64,000 bases of DNA from the NCBI RefSeq assembly GCF_036785885.1, contig NC_092329.1, forward strand, positions 4,526,001-4,590,000, read 5' to 3'. Every line of letters begins with the position of its first letter. The stretch's first letter is position 1. Origin of the DNA: Coffea arabica (Eukaryota; Streptophyta; Magnoliopsida; Gentianales; Rubiaceae). The notes under the pieces are model-generated. The model was not told the DNA's origin. It worked only from the letters and a program-made list of their open reading frames with translations, and did not search any database. Below, one piece after another: positions 53,437-64,000 of this stretch. Both the position numbers and the translations under genes were made by a program.

Positions 53437-55105
53437 TGTCCTTTCTAGCCGAAGGAATGTTGAGCAGATGCGGGACTTGCGCAAATGAGCTAGAAATTTG
53501 CCCAATTTGTGTACGCCCAAAGTCTATCTCTCATCGTAGAGCTGTGGCCCGGTTGGCTTGGGTGGGACGGGACGGTGTCTGTATATGATTTGCTTTAGTC
53601 CAAGTTAAACGAATTCACGTCTTATTCCAACTGATTCATATCTAAAGCCGAACGTGTAATTATATCTAAGGGCAAACGTGTTTAAAATGAAACTTGTGAA
53701 GCCCCATGCACCAAAATTTTACAAGAAGGATGTGAAGTTTGGCATTGTTTTAGAGCATGAAACGACAGCGAAATTGAAGAAGAACTATCATCAATTCATG
53801 CATGTAAAATTATTCTATTTCTACGGAGTTGGATTTGCCAAGTTGACTTGTTGCTTGAGATTTGTCAAATTATCACAAGGGTTATAATTGCAGATCAACC
53901 AAATGACAAATAACCGACCATGCAAAGCAACTGCTCATTGGAGAGTGTCTAGTGGTCCCAAGGTGATTTGGACTTCAGTGATTTATGTTTGTGCTTTATG
54001 CACAGATTTGAATTGTATCAAATAATGGGTAGACATAGAACTGATCAAAATAAGAAACTCTATAATACATCAGAATCAGCTTAATGGGTTACCAAACATG
54101 TAGTGTTAATTTGCTCATCAACACATTCTGACATGATATTAATATCAAGTTTCTGTTTTCAAAAGTCTAAGTGAAGACTGCTTGTTATCATCCCATTTGA
54201 AATACTCAAAAAGAAAAATAGATAAATTATCAAAACTATGGCCGTCAGATAGATGTTACTTTGTAGATATACAAGCAACCACGAAAATATGATACCAAAA
54301 AAGATTGTTGTAAAATTCAAGAATTTTTAGCAAACTAAGTAGGGCTATGCAGCGTTTGTGTTCACAACTAAAAACAGCTTTTGTATAAGGGAAAGTTCGA
54401 TTAGGGTTTTAACTGTTGCTTGCTTAAAGGAAAAGGGAAGAAAAAAATTTTTAAAGCAGCCCTTTTTAGTGTGATTAGACCACAAGAAAGGAGAAGGAAG
54501 GACAAAAGAAATGCAGTACAAGTAGAACTGTTCTACCAGAACGGTCTTTTGTGCAAATGTGAAAAAAGTGCTAAAAGGGTTATCTCGATTCATAAGACTC
54601 GTCTCTAGTTAGTAACATTATGTAAGAATCACAAAATGCCGTCAAAATTTAACCCATGGACATAACTTGCAGGTATTTATCATGAATTTTGGAATGGGCT
54701 AACCTTCACCTCGTAAAACTTTCTTTTTCACCCAAAAAAGGAAAAAAAAAAGGGGTAAATGTGAAGAAGGAAGTAGAAAATTATAAGTCCACATCATAAC
54801 TTTAGGCTTAAAGTGGAGTATGTGGGTAGAGTTGAAGGCTCCTTCAACATGATTTTTACCTCATTTTAGCAAAACCTTGGCTAGCGGCCTACAATTCGCT
54901 TCCTGAACGAGCGGATCCCTTAGTCTGCCTTTTCTTCGCCGGAAGCCCGCTCCACCGTTCACGATTCATGGAGTATGGTACGTCTCCACTCTCCAACAAA
55001 CCATGTCTTTGAGCACTTTGAATGGTAATGCGATGTAATCCAGCTTAGCCTCCATTTGACCGAACCCCCCCCCCCCCCCCAAAAAAAAGTAATGCTTTGC
55101 TAAAA
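53437..55105. other. Intergenic, no gene recognised
   Basis: Short open frames at 53678-53887 and 54345-54608 have no recognisable features. A C16 run at 55065-55080 is followed directly by A8. Confidence 0.5.
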
Positions 55106-55628
55106 GAAAAACTCGATTTTGCAAAATAAATTTTTTCGTTTTTCACTTTTAAAATGTTAATTTTACGTCGCTTACGAATTAAGTTAACAAATCTTGATTT
55201 CAATCTAAGTTTTTTTTTATCACTTTTTACTCTGAGGTCATTACATGACCTACATGTAGTCATATTTTATGCACAAAATGTCAGATTCCACTTTTTTTGT
55301 GGCAAAAATAGATATCAAATTTAGTTTGATCCCACTTTTTTAATAGAAAAATGAATATGGTAGGGTCAGATCCTACTTTTTTAGATATAAAAATAAAATA
55401 TGGATTGGATCATTTGTTTAACTAGGAATATAATCCAATCTTTTGAGCTCTAAAAAATAATCATGTGCAGGTCATGTGATGGATTTAGAGTAAAAAGTGA
55501 TTGAAAATTTAGATTAGAACTTAATTTTGTCAATTTGATTTTACAAGGGATGTAATGTTACTATTTTAAAAGTAAAGGAAGAAAAATTCATTTAGGAAAA
55601 TGTGATAGACGTTGTGAACGATTTTTCC
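55106..55628. mobile_element. MULE-type MITE, copy 2 of a two-copy family
   Basis: The ends GAAAAACTCGATTTTGC and GTGAACGATTTTTCC are inverted relatives over about 80 bases. A 9-bp duplication TTGCTAAAA lies at 55097-55105 and 55629-55637. The interior shares phrases with the copy at 20658-21154 (for example GTGGCAAAAAT and ATTGGATCATTTGT). No coding capacity. Confidence 0.82.
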
Positions 55629-55683
55629 TTGCTAAAACTGCAGATGACAACAGAGCCCCAGGCTCATTAATTTTGGTTTAATT

Positions 55684-55703
55684 GAGAGAGAGAGAGAGAG
55701 AGA
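55684..55703. repeat. (GA)10 microsatellite
   Basis: A perfect GA dinucleotide run of 20 bases. Confidence 0.9.
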
Positions 55704-56504
55704 TTTTGCTGGAATTACTCGAGGTTACTATAGACTACTAGTTACCAACAACAGGGGCGAAAAATTCCAGCAGAGGGTATGGGAGAGTTTCTTAGGTCTG
55801 GATTTTATGAACAATAATTATCATTTGGACCTTAATAAGAAAACATGAACATGATTTTTAGCTTTTAAGAATTATGTACCATCATTAATTATTTTTTTGC
55901 ACTAATCCGCTAGCAACTACTCTCCTGTGTCAGTAGTCTGAACTGACATGCACCGAGATTAAGTCAACTACAGCAGATGAGTTGAGCCAAAATTTATTAA
56001 TTTGATATTTAGTGAAAAAGACACCTGCTGCTAGTAAAAGCAAGTAATAAGGCGCTTCAAAAGGTTATAACTAATGTGTAGTTCAAGTGTTCGAGTCAAC
56101 AAAAGGTAGAAAAGTACAACTATTGATCTCCTTAAAATTAAAAAATAAACAGCACATGTTGGTATAATAAGAGTTTCTCCAATTTAGAAAGAAGGGGAAA
56201 AAAAAAAAGAAGAAGAAGCACTTGTTCTATCTAATGCAGAGTAAGCAGGTATATATATCAATATCAATAAAAGCAAGAGGTACGTAACATTGAAAACCAA
56301 CGGAAAATGTTTATTATTATGTAGGAAGCTGCTGCGTACATAGCATCTGCATCTGCATCTTAATCTTAGATGAGTGGTACAATAATTAATTAAGATTATA
56401 ACGTCTTGACAAATTTTGAGTGACAGCAACTGCACATTGATCCACATGGATCGCCATTCCACTACCTTTAATTTCACTGGTAATCTGACCAGACCCCCTT
56501 CATC

Positions 56505-56538
<34 letters not shown>
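56505..56538. repeat. (AAT)11 microsatellite
   Basis: An uninterrupted AAT trinucleotide run, about 260 bases beyond the stop codon of the CEP gene. It encodes spurious poly-Ile frames on both strands. Confidence 0.9.
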
Positions 56539-56802
56539 TCTGCCACCATATATATATTTCTTCACATAACCTATCCGACAAACGACTTCATCTTATATAC
56601 CATATTATTGGCATAATACTACTATAACAGGATAGTTCTGTGGCAGCTGCTAAAACACAGCATGCAGATGTGGTAGCCTTCACGCAATTATACACCCCTC
56701 TCTATGCGTGTGTGTGTGTGTGTGTTTCCATGCACATGTAGGTACTACACGATCCATGTCCAGCAGGTAGCCACATATATATATATATATAGATGGGTGG
56801 AT

Positions 56803-57120
56803 TTAAACTTTGTGACCAACACCGGGACTGCGGCCTGGTGTGGTGGAGCGGACATCATCTCCTCCATCTGCTTCATCCAAAGCTTCATTGGCTACGGTAG
56901 GGCTAGTCACGTCATTATCTCGTTTGGGAAATGAAACCTGGCTTTGCAAGATGCGGGCGTGCCCGCTGCTAAAGTCTTTTTCATGTAAGCTCCTTTTTCC
57001 GTCGGCAGTATTCTTCTCTGGTTTCAACAATTGTCTCGCCTCGCTAGAGACGATTTCGTAAGACAAAATTAGTGCAAGAAGAAAAGCACTACCGAGCAAG
57101 ACCCTGGCCTTAGTCGTCAT
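56803..57120 (-). CDS. CEP: CEP-type secreted signalling peptide precursor
   Basis: Intronless precursor of 105 residues for a C-terminally encoded peptide (CEP). CEPs are secreted, trimmed to about 15 residues with hydroxylated prolines, and sensed by leucine-rich-repeat receptor kinases in control of root growth, nitrogen demand and nodulation. The sequence shows a signal peptide (about residues 1-25, VLLGSAFLLALILS core, cut near SSEA), a variable charged middle part, and the CEP domain at the C-terminus: DVRSTTPGRSPGVGH, followed by only Lys-Val. The TPGxSPGVGH core is classical. The usual Pro after the conserved Arg is Ser here, so one hydroxyproline site is missing. There is a single CEP domain. 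A TATA box is seen upstream on the same strand. Which CEP paralogue it is cannot be said. Confidence 0.88.
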   Translation of the reverse strand: MTTKARVLLGSAFLLALILSYEIVSSEARQLLKPEKNTADGKRSLHEKDFSSGHARILQSQVSFPKRDNDVTSPTVANEALDEADGGDDVRSTTPGRSPGVGHKV

Positions 57121-57262
57121 TGGCGATTGAATGAATCGCTACAACTAATTAATATAAGAATGAGAGAGCTAAGGATGGTGTAATATGAATAGAAGAAAGG
57201 GATTATTTGTGGAGTAAATGAGTGTTTTGATCAAATGTAGTGAGGAGCGAGGTCTCACTTGC

Positions 57263-57270
57263 TATTTATA
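57263..57270 (-). promoter_or_regulatory. TATA box of the CEP gene
   Basis: TATAAATA on the minus strand, about 143 bases before the ATG at 57120. This allows a leader of roughly 110 bases. Confidence 0.55.
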
Positions 57271-58303
57271 GACGAAAGATTTGGAAAGGATGGACCCCGG
57301 GATCGAGCATACCAACTTGGAAGCGTTACTTGCACGACTAAGGACCTTACAAATAAATTCTGTGGATGTCAATATCATATTTACTTGCACAAAATCTCCT
57401 CCTCCATCCCTCCCGGCTCCTTTTGTAAGTGAAAAGTATTTAACTTGAAACTTTCCTTTCATCTTATCACTCAATCTAACCGTTCTTCCTTCTTGAATGT
57501 ACATTTACAAATTTCGAATGTAAATTCACATGGCTGAAATCTAACGACGCATCTTTCTTTGCAACTAAACGGCTGAATCCGAACCATATATTCGTGGCTA
57601 GAATATGCATTTATATGTTCGGGACCCCAAATTTACCCATTATATTTGTTCCCAACTCGAGGGAAGCCACTCGATCTACCCCAGTTGGCCAAATCAGTTT
57701 TCGTAAGTACACACGGTACAGTAGTGTCAAGTGTGAGAATAAAGCCACACGGCTCTGCGTGAGTGACATTTCTGGTTCAAGCCCATTATCATGACTTGAG
57801 CAACTTGGCTTCCTTGATTAATGTCTACGCTCAATAGTTGCTGGGGTAACAGTCTGCAGTTTCTCTATGAGATTTTCATGTGCGAGTATAGTAGGATTGA
57901 TCTTTTTTCCGGGATGAGATCCGTCAAAAATGTGGGCGCTAAAGTACCTAATGGTGACCGCACAATATAAAAGAAAAACAGACCTGCAGCGCATGCAAGT
58001 ATTTAGAAGCCGGCCTTCCAATTACTGATTGAGGTCTGTAATCAGAACACAAAAATTGCAAGTGACAACAAATGAAAAATTGGGTATTAGTTACAGGCGT
58101 ATCAAAATTTTAAGTTTGAGTTACTTACCTTGAAAGGCACATGAGAGTTCTCAACCAAAAGGCAAAAAAAATTATATTTCCTGAAGGATAAACTGCAACG
58201 CAATCCATAAAGTTGTCAATCCAACTGTACTTTTCTGTATATTACCATATTCTCTGCTGCACGAATTCTCGGATCTCAATTCTCAAACTCTACCACTAGT
58301 TAC
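57271..58303. other. Intergenic, CEP upstream region
   Basis: No gene recognised. The stretch probably includes distal promoter sequence of the CEP gene. Open frames of 66-80 codons are unassigned. Confidence 0.5.
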
Positions 58304-58311
58304 TGTCAGCT

Positions 58312-58650
58312 CAGTGGCGGATTTAAGGTTGGGGGACTGGGAGTACGGGCTCCACTGCCCCCTTAGGTTTCTATAGTATTAATAGAATTTTGATATAATT
58401 TCAAATGTACATCTGGAGTTTTCTTATGAAGGAAGTGAAAGAATTACGTGGTCCTCTAAATTGGTTTATGAACTAATATTTTAAAAGGGTATATGGATCA
58501 CAAAGTTTAATTTGAAATAAGTTAAAAAAAGTTTTTTCATTTCAATTTATTGGTGAATATTTTTTTGCTTAAAAAACTAGAAAAAGAATAAGTAAAAAAT
58601 TTTAGTATTACTTTTGCTCCCATTGAGAATTTTTTCTGGCTCCCTCACTG
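58312..58650. mobile_element. hAT-type MITE with CAGTG ends
   Basis: Starts CAGTGGCGGATTTAAGG and ends CTGGCTCCCTCACTG, an imperfect inverted repeat. A perfect 8-bp duplication TGTCAGCT flanks it at 58304-58311 and 58651-58658. The CAGTGGCGGA start is common in plant hAT-type elements. 339 bp, no coding capacity. Confidence 0.8.
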
Positions 58651-58658
58651 TGTCAGCT

Positions 58659-60859
58659 AATGCTACTTTTAATGGATGTTATAATGGGTACTTATTCTTG
58701 ATGGGAGAAAAGCTCACATACACAAAGCTTTGCGGTCCATCAAATCCTAAATGCCTTTTTCTAGAAAGGATAGTGAAAGTTTCCCAGTTGTTCTTGCTCC
58801 GCTTGTCTAGCCAGAACAAGGAATTTGTCTTGATGTTCCTCACATATAGTTAATGTGCGCCAATGTAGCCTGTAGATCAAATGCACAGTGCAAGTTCATA
58901 GTTTTTGCAAGGAGGATATACTAATGTTCGCTCCTCGGTGCAGCTCATCTGATCGTGTCGTCTATCTTTACAGCATCGATCACCGTTCTATTTTCCCTGA
59001 ATTAATGCGCTAGGCATCCTAAGGGGCAGCTCAGCCGCAGAGAATTAGTTTAGGTGATTTCAGGATATCCTGTGTAGACAAATATATATAATAATGTTCC
59101 CTAATGTGATCATTCACTTGAAGAAAAATGGTCGAGCCACGTCCATAGTTTTCTGGTGCATAATTCTGGACAAGTCAAACAAGCAATTTATGTACTCAAA
59201 ACATTCGCAGTATCTATTTCGTTTCAACTAGATTCGCATCATAAAGATTCCTTTGCCTGGTTGGTTCCCATAATCGAGGAAATTTGACAAAATGTATTTT
59301 AACTGTTCAGCCAAAAAGGGATGGACCGTAATTGAATCAAAAAACTGTTGAGACCAAATTTGAGTTCTGCAATCATGCGTTGGTTGAATGTCTAATGCGC
59401 TTTCTGAGGGCCGCCACTACCAACTGCTGATTTTTCTTGGGAAGAAAACCATCCATTGCTATACCATGGGTGTTTACCTTGAATGTTAACATTCTTCACT
59501 CAGAACACCAGCACTATTCATAGGTGCTTGGAGGAAGTTATCATGGGTTTTGTTTTCAAAAATTACTTGAACAAACTTAAGAAAAGAAGCCCGCACAATG
59601 CACGGCTATTTGGTGCCTGTATTAAAATACTGTGGTTTGTCTTTTAGTGATTTGTGAGATAAATAGTAATTTGTAAGTATTTTTATCTTTATAAAAGCAT
59701 GAAACTCTAGAGATTGCAAGTGCAATTTCTTTTTCTTTTTTTTTTTTTTGTGTCGAATCACCTGTGAATTGTCTAAATCCTTGTTCACAACTTTTTTACA
59801 AAAAAAAAAAAAGAAAAAAAGAAAAAGCAAATCACTTAAATACATACCTCATCAAACTTTTTCCTTCTGATATATAATTAACTTCCAAAATTATGCAGTA
59901 GCTAATTACACGAAAAAGCTATATAGTCAAAATAAAAAGAAAAACATGGGCAGAAACATTTGCATGGAAGTTGGAAAAATATTTCTCAATGCAAAAAGAG
60001 TAAAGCTTTGCCAAAAAGAGTAAACCTATTGGCGGTCAACGGTGCCAAAAAAAAAAGAATGATGAAAAGCACACTTGCCCAGAGAGTAGAAGGAAGAGAT
60101 GCGGGAGAGTAAAATCAAGGAAGAGATAGCTATAACATCGAGGAGAAAATCCGGTTCTCAGGAACTTAGGAATTCATTGGGCTGCCAAGTTACTTACCAA
60201 GTTTAAAAGAATGCATCTCAAGGGCCTGAGATTCATTAAAAAGGGTATGAACAATGCCTTAAAACCAGTTTTTGTAGTTGCAAGTTGTAACAAGCAGCAA
60301 AATAATTACTTCCCTAGCAGGCTACTAATCTACATTCTATGTGTTCATAACTTTGAATGATTTGTAATCATATTTATGGGTAAAAATGTCGATGACAAAC
60401 AACTTAATATAGACCCTTAAAGTCATTTCACAAATAACCCAGCATTATCTACTTGTATGTATGTTCTACTAAATCAATTGGTCTGCCAAAACTCAAATCG
60501 ATCCTCCAGGAGCAGATGAAATTTTGAGAATTGTACCCTCAACTACTGCTTCTTATCCATGTATAGGAAATTTTAAAATAATAATACTTTAATAAGTTTT
60601 ATGATGTGATGCATACGAAATAAAAATGAAGGTGTGAAGATAAGAAATTAATTGAAAAACTTGTTTATAATGCATACTAAAAAAGTTTTGATTTGCATAT
60701 CGAAAGACTTAGGACCAATCTCATTTTTGCACCAGAAAAAAAGTGTGGAACTCCAATATCAGGAGAACTCATCGTATTAATGTGTGAAACATGGAAGAAA
60801 AGTCCCGTAACACCCAATGGAAGAAGAGTCTTATGGCATCCAAGAGCAATCTCAGAAAG
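58659..60859. other. Intergenic, no gene recognised
   Basis: The plus-strand frame 58614-58853 starts inside the hAT MITE and has no recognised relative. The rest is AT-rich with poly-A runs. Confidence 0.5.
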
Positions 60860-61245
60860 CTATGAATAGTTGTTGTTTCAATGAATTTGTTCACTGATAA
60901 AGTCACGATTCGACTTTGATTGTTATGGACCAGTACTAAGATCAAGGCCTAGACAGGCAGAACTAATTTTAACAACAGGAACGGTAACAATGAAAATGGT
61001 CCTTCTTTAGTGAGATTATATGAACAAATGCCTGAACCAAAATATGTTATTGCTATGGGAGCATGGACAACTACAGGAGGGGTGTTCAGTACCGATTCTT
61101 GTAGTACTATTCAGGGGGTTGATAAGCTAATTCCTATAGATGTCTATTTGTTCGGCTGTCCCCCTGAACCAAGGGCACATATAGATGCTATAACAAAACT
61201 TCTAAGAAAATATCTTGAGAAATCTATGAAGATAGAAATACTTCA
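60860..61245 (+). pseudogene. ndhK: Nuclear copy of plastid ndhK (NUPT fragment)
   Basis: Matches an internal piece of the plastid NADH dehydrogenase-like subunit K. The order of phrases is right: a CCF motif followed by SRFDFD (near 60870-60925), then [60 protein letters not shown]. Single-base losses break the frame near 60895 and 60998. After the second, a frame stays open to 61285. The Cys after MGA, an Fe-S ligand in NdhK, is Trp here, and many other substitutions are present. There is no start codon or plastid gene context. This is an old plastid-to-nucleus transfer, not a working gene. Confidence 0.88.
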
Positions 61246-62900
61246 TGTGACGCCTTTCATGCCTCATTTATTTGTAACCTATTAGACTCCATGAAGAAGT
61301 AACAAACAAACACACATAAAATTGCTTAATAAAACAAATTCATAAATGAGAAAGAATTAGGGCAAATGTTGGGTTGGGTGTTAAGGTGGGAGTGGTGGTA
61401 AATGAGAAGTTTTAGAATCAAATCCCTTCACTTACAATTAAAAAAAAGAATTAATTTTTTATACATTAATTACTAATAGTGAGTACGCTTACTTCAATCA
61501 AAGCATTAAAGTTTAAATAGAAAATTTTGGAAACTCAGTTTATTTTGCCGACAAAAACTACCTCACAATTAATTAATACAATAACTTGGCAAATCAAATT
61601 CATGAAACCTATTAACTGATGCTTCAGTTCGTGATAATGAGAATTTGTTTTTCAGTTGCATTTTCTTTTGAACAAGGGAACCATTAACTACTTTTAAAAT
61701 GCCAAAGCACTTGTGTTTCTCATACTTTCAGCTTAAAAAAAGGTGAAACCAGTGTATGTAAGAAATAGTCGTTAAAGCAAGAGGATAACGTCCAAATAGG
61801 GGCTGTCGCCCTTTCTCACCCCCCAAATTTCTGAAAATTTCAATTAGGTATATAAATAACATAATTTTATAAAATTTTCATATGATTCCTTATATTGCCT
61901 TCCCAAAAAATTTTATTAAAATTTTCCTCTGCCTCCTCCTAACTCTGGTCATTATAATACATAGTACTGTACCATTGGTGCGATTTTTGTACCTTTTTTT
62001 CCCTTTGTGCCTAGAAAAGAAAACTCCATTTGACTCAATCAACTTTCATATACAACAATCATTTTGTGGAATGACTTCTCAAATTTACCTCTCTATTTTG
62101 AAATTGTAGTTGTCACTAACTGAGAAAATAAGAAAATAACTGTCTTACGTGATCAAAAGCTAAGCTAAGATCCTGTGTTTTAAAATCAGTTGCCCTAATT
62201 TTCCTTGGTGATGGGGTCAAAAGCAACTGCTGGATATCGGAATTTCTATATATATTTCTCAAATAAAAATCTTGGGCATAAAACGAAGTTGGAGGCAAGC
62301 TTTAGAGGGCAAAAAGTAAATAGCTATTTTACAAGCTGGACCCCCAAAGCAGCTCGCCAACTGCATGACACGTGTTGCACGTCGTGCGGTAGTTGCCAAT
62401 GTAGCGTACACCGACCACGATACCTCGATCCAACGGTCTCAAACTGAGACCCCACACGCTTCCCCAAAACCCGAATAACAAAAAAGAAAGAAAATAATAT
62501 GCTGCTATTACTACTATATATATAGAAACAAAAGAAATTTTTTAATTCCACAAGCGCGAAAAAGGCCAAGATCGACACAACACTAGTTGTGAATTGCAAG
62601 CAATCATTTGCGCAACCTTTGTCCAATCACTTCTCTTATTTATTTTGTACAAACATGTACTTGTAAAACCAAGAAAAAACCCTAATTGTTTTAGCAAATC
62701 TTGCAAGTCAATTTTCTTGGCATTTCAGTCATTAATTAATTTTTGGGGGGTTGGGAGAAACGGTTTTGTCTCTGTAAAAAGGAATATGCCATTCTGCCAA
62801 ACATTGGTTCCTTAGCAGCCATTCGGTTTTACGCTAATTTTTATTCCATTTGATATATTTACTCAGTACAGGGCACAAGCTGGCTTTCCCTTCTCCCTCT
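61246..62900. other. Intergenic and promoter side of the right-edge gene
   Basis: No gene recognised. A G-box-like CACGTG at 62370-62375 and a TATATATATAGA at about 62515-62526 lie before the gene at the right edge and may belong to its promoter, but the transcription start is unknown. Confidence 0.4.
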
Positions 62901-62927
62901 CTGCATTTTCCCTCTTTTCCCATTCAG

Positions 62928-63737
62928 GTACTATCTCTCTGTATCCCAATGTATATAATTTTTTTTGAAATTTAGGTCTTCCCCTTTTTTCTTTGTAAAA
63001 AGAAGTCATATATTAAGGTCTGTTTGCAATTACAAATTGTTGATGTTAAAGTTTGGAGCTCAAAGCCTTCTATTCGTATGAAGGTGCTATTTTTCTTTTC
63101 TTTTTTCCCCTGGAACCCTTGATGTATTGTGCTGTGTAGATTGTGGTTTTGTGCATTTTTGAGTGAACAAGTAAAGAATTTTGTTATTTGCGCGAAGTGG
63201 GTACTGGGAACTGAGGAGTTGGCTTTGGTGATTAGTTGCCGAATTTATTTAAGTTTTTGCAAGAAAGGAAATGGCTTTGGTGGTGTTGTTAGTATCTAGT
63301 TTGCTAAATTTGTTTCTTTTTCTGCTGATTTGCTTTCTAATGTAAGGCGGAGTATATTATTAGTACGACTCAATCGGTTTGATGTTTCTTTTCAGTGTAC
63401 TTCTGAGCGTCTTTCATGCTTGTTTCAGTTTGTCATGAATGACTGAAGAAACTATTAATTCATAATTTTGTGATGAATCAAGTTGGCTTATTTTCACCGC
63501 AGAATTGACTATCTGCAGAACTTCTTTTCCAAGTTTGTTTAAATAGCCACTTTAAAAAGTTTTATCTGAGATTAGTAGTGAGTAAGCTAATAGTGATTTC
63601 TTTCTATTTACTTTGTGAGTGTGGGGTTTGCATTCTTTATTGCCCAGTTGCCCTTGTTTGTTGCGCTTTGGTGCTTATTTGTGCAAATTATTGACGGTAT
63701 GATGTCAAGATTCACTCATTTGAATTCTTTTTTCAGG
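62928..63737 (+). other. Probable 5' UTR intron of the right-edge gene
   Basis: A donor CATTCAG|GTACTATCTC at about 62927/62928 and an acceptor TTCTTTTTTCAG|GATCC ending at about 63737 frame an intron of about 810 bases that lies wholly before the ATG at 63836. It is T-rich, as plant introns are. Leader introns of this size are common in plant housekeeping genes. Confidence 0.5.
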
Positions 63738-63835
63738 ATCCAGGGGCTGGTCTTTGTTCTGCAGTTGGTGGTAAGGAGCTGGCATGCGTGCAAGATTTTG
63801 AGTCAAGTGAAGTAGCTTGGATTTGAGATTGTTTA

Positions 63836-64000
63836 ATGGGTTCTAATAGGCAGTCTGTTGGTTTCTTGGATACTCTCAATATGGAGACGGTTAGGACTAT
63901 TTTGACTCACACATCCCCTTATCCGCATGAGCATTCGCGTCATGCAGTTATTGCCGTGGTTGTGGGCTGCTTGTTTTTCATATCATCAGATAATATGCAC
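63836..64000 (+). CDS. N-terminus of a conserved plant membrane protein (partial)
   Basis: An open frame of 55 codons runs off the window. It starts MGSNRQSVGFLDTLNMETVR, contains ILTHTSPYPHEHSRHAVIA, and then a hydrophobic segment VVVGCLFFISS that looks like the first membrane helix. From family memory this N-terminus resembles plant multi-pass membrane proteins annotated as calcineurin-like metallophosphoesterase proteins. No catalytic motif is inside the window, so the function is an inference. The preceding exon boundary at about 63738 and the probable leader intron support a real gene start here. Confidence 0.6.
   Translation, partial: MGSNRQSVGFLDTLNMETVRTILTHTSPYPHEHSRHAVIAVVVGCLFFISSDNMH

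Noticed and set aside
53237-53488. 83-codon plus-strand frame
   Set aside because: Mostly the CTCGAG-rich repeat of a hAT-type MITE; no protein similarity.
61010-61285. Possible functional ndhK gene
   Set aside because: Partial, frameshifted upstream, no start, and an iron-sulfur Cys is replaced by Trp.

Overview
The window is nuclear DNA of a flowering plant, most likely a eudicot. It is AT-rich, has GT-AG introns of plant size, is dense in plant transposons, and carries plant-specific gene families and a stray piece of plastid DNA. I cannot name the species. Because most genes are spliced, open frames show only fragments. I rebuilt exon chains by eye from splice sites, conserved motifs and reading phase.

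Layout. Bases 1-17.5 kb hold no gene I can recognise. They hold microsatellites, foldback elements, a GAGCTCGA-rich hAT-like element (8049-11021) interrupted by a block resembling a reversed gypsy solo LTR, and a short LTR element of TRIM type (11295-12637). From 17.6 to 37.2 kb lies a decayed tandem array of serine carboxypeptidase-like (SCPL) genes. One copy is intact (17614-20377, 8 exons, 490 aa). A fragment follows (about 22200-23420). A second full copy (24933-28961) has lost the catalytic Ser and His, has a stop codon, and is split by a MULE in exon 1. A third copy (30256-37179) is broken many times and is interrupted by a young Ty1/copia element (32531-36997).

From 37.8 to 49.7 kb are two intact housekeeping genes on the minus strand: plastid uroporphyrinogen-III synthase (9 exons, 304 aa, tetrapyrrole pathway) and an RBP45/47-type nuclear RNA-binding protein with three RRMs (6 exons, 452 aa). 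From 50 to 64 kb there is a tRNA-derived SINE, further hAT and MULE-type MITEs, an intronless gene for a CEP-type secreted signalling peptide (56803-57120, minus), a nuclear copy of plastid ndhK (about 60860-61245), and at the right edge the 5' end of a gene for a conserved plant membrane protein (63836 onward).

The genes do not form a pathway. The main story is local: repeated SCPL duplication followed by decay, with at least four transposon insertions in or beside the copies. Many elements could be delimited to the base by target-site duplications (8 bp for hAT, 9 bp for MULE, 5 bp for LTR elements, 18 bp for the SINE). No CRISPR array, rRNA or functional tRNA was seen. I found no clearly new biological system. 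The items most worth a second look are the doubly dead SCPL copy, repeated GC-AG splice donors in the SCPL array, a long inverted repeat across a UROS splice donor, and the GAGCTCGA-rich hAT family.
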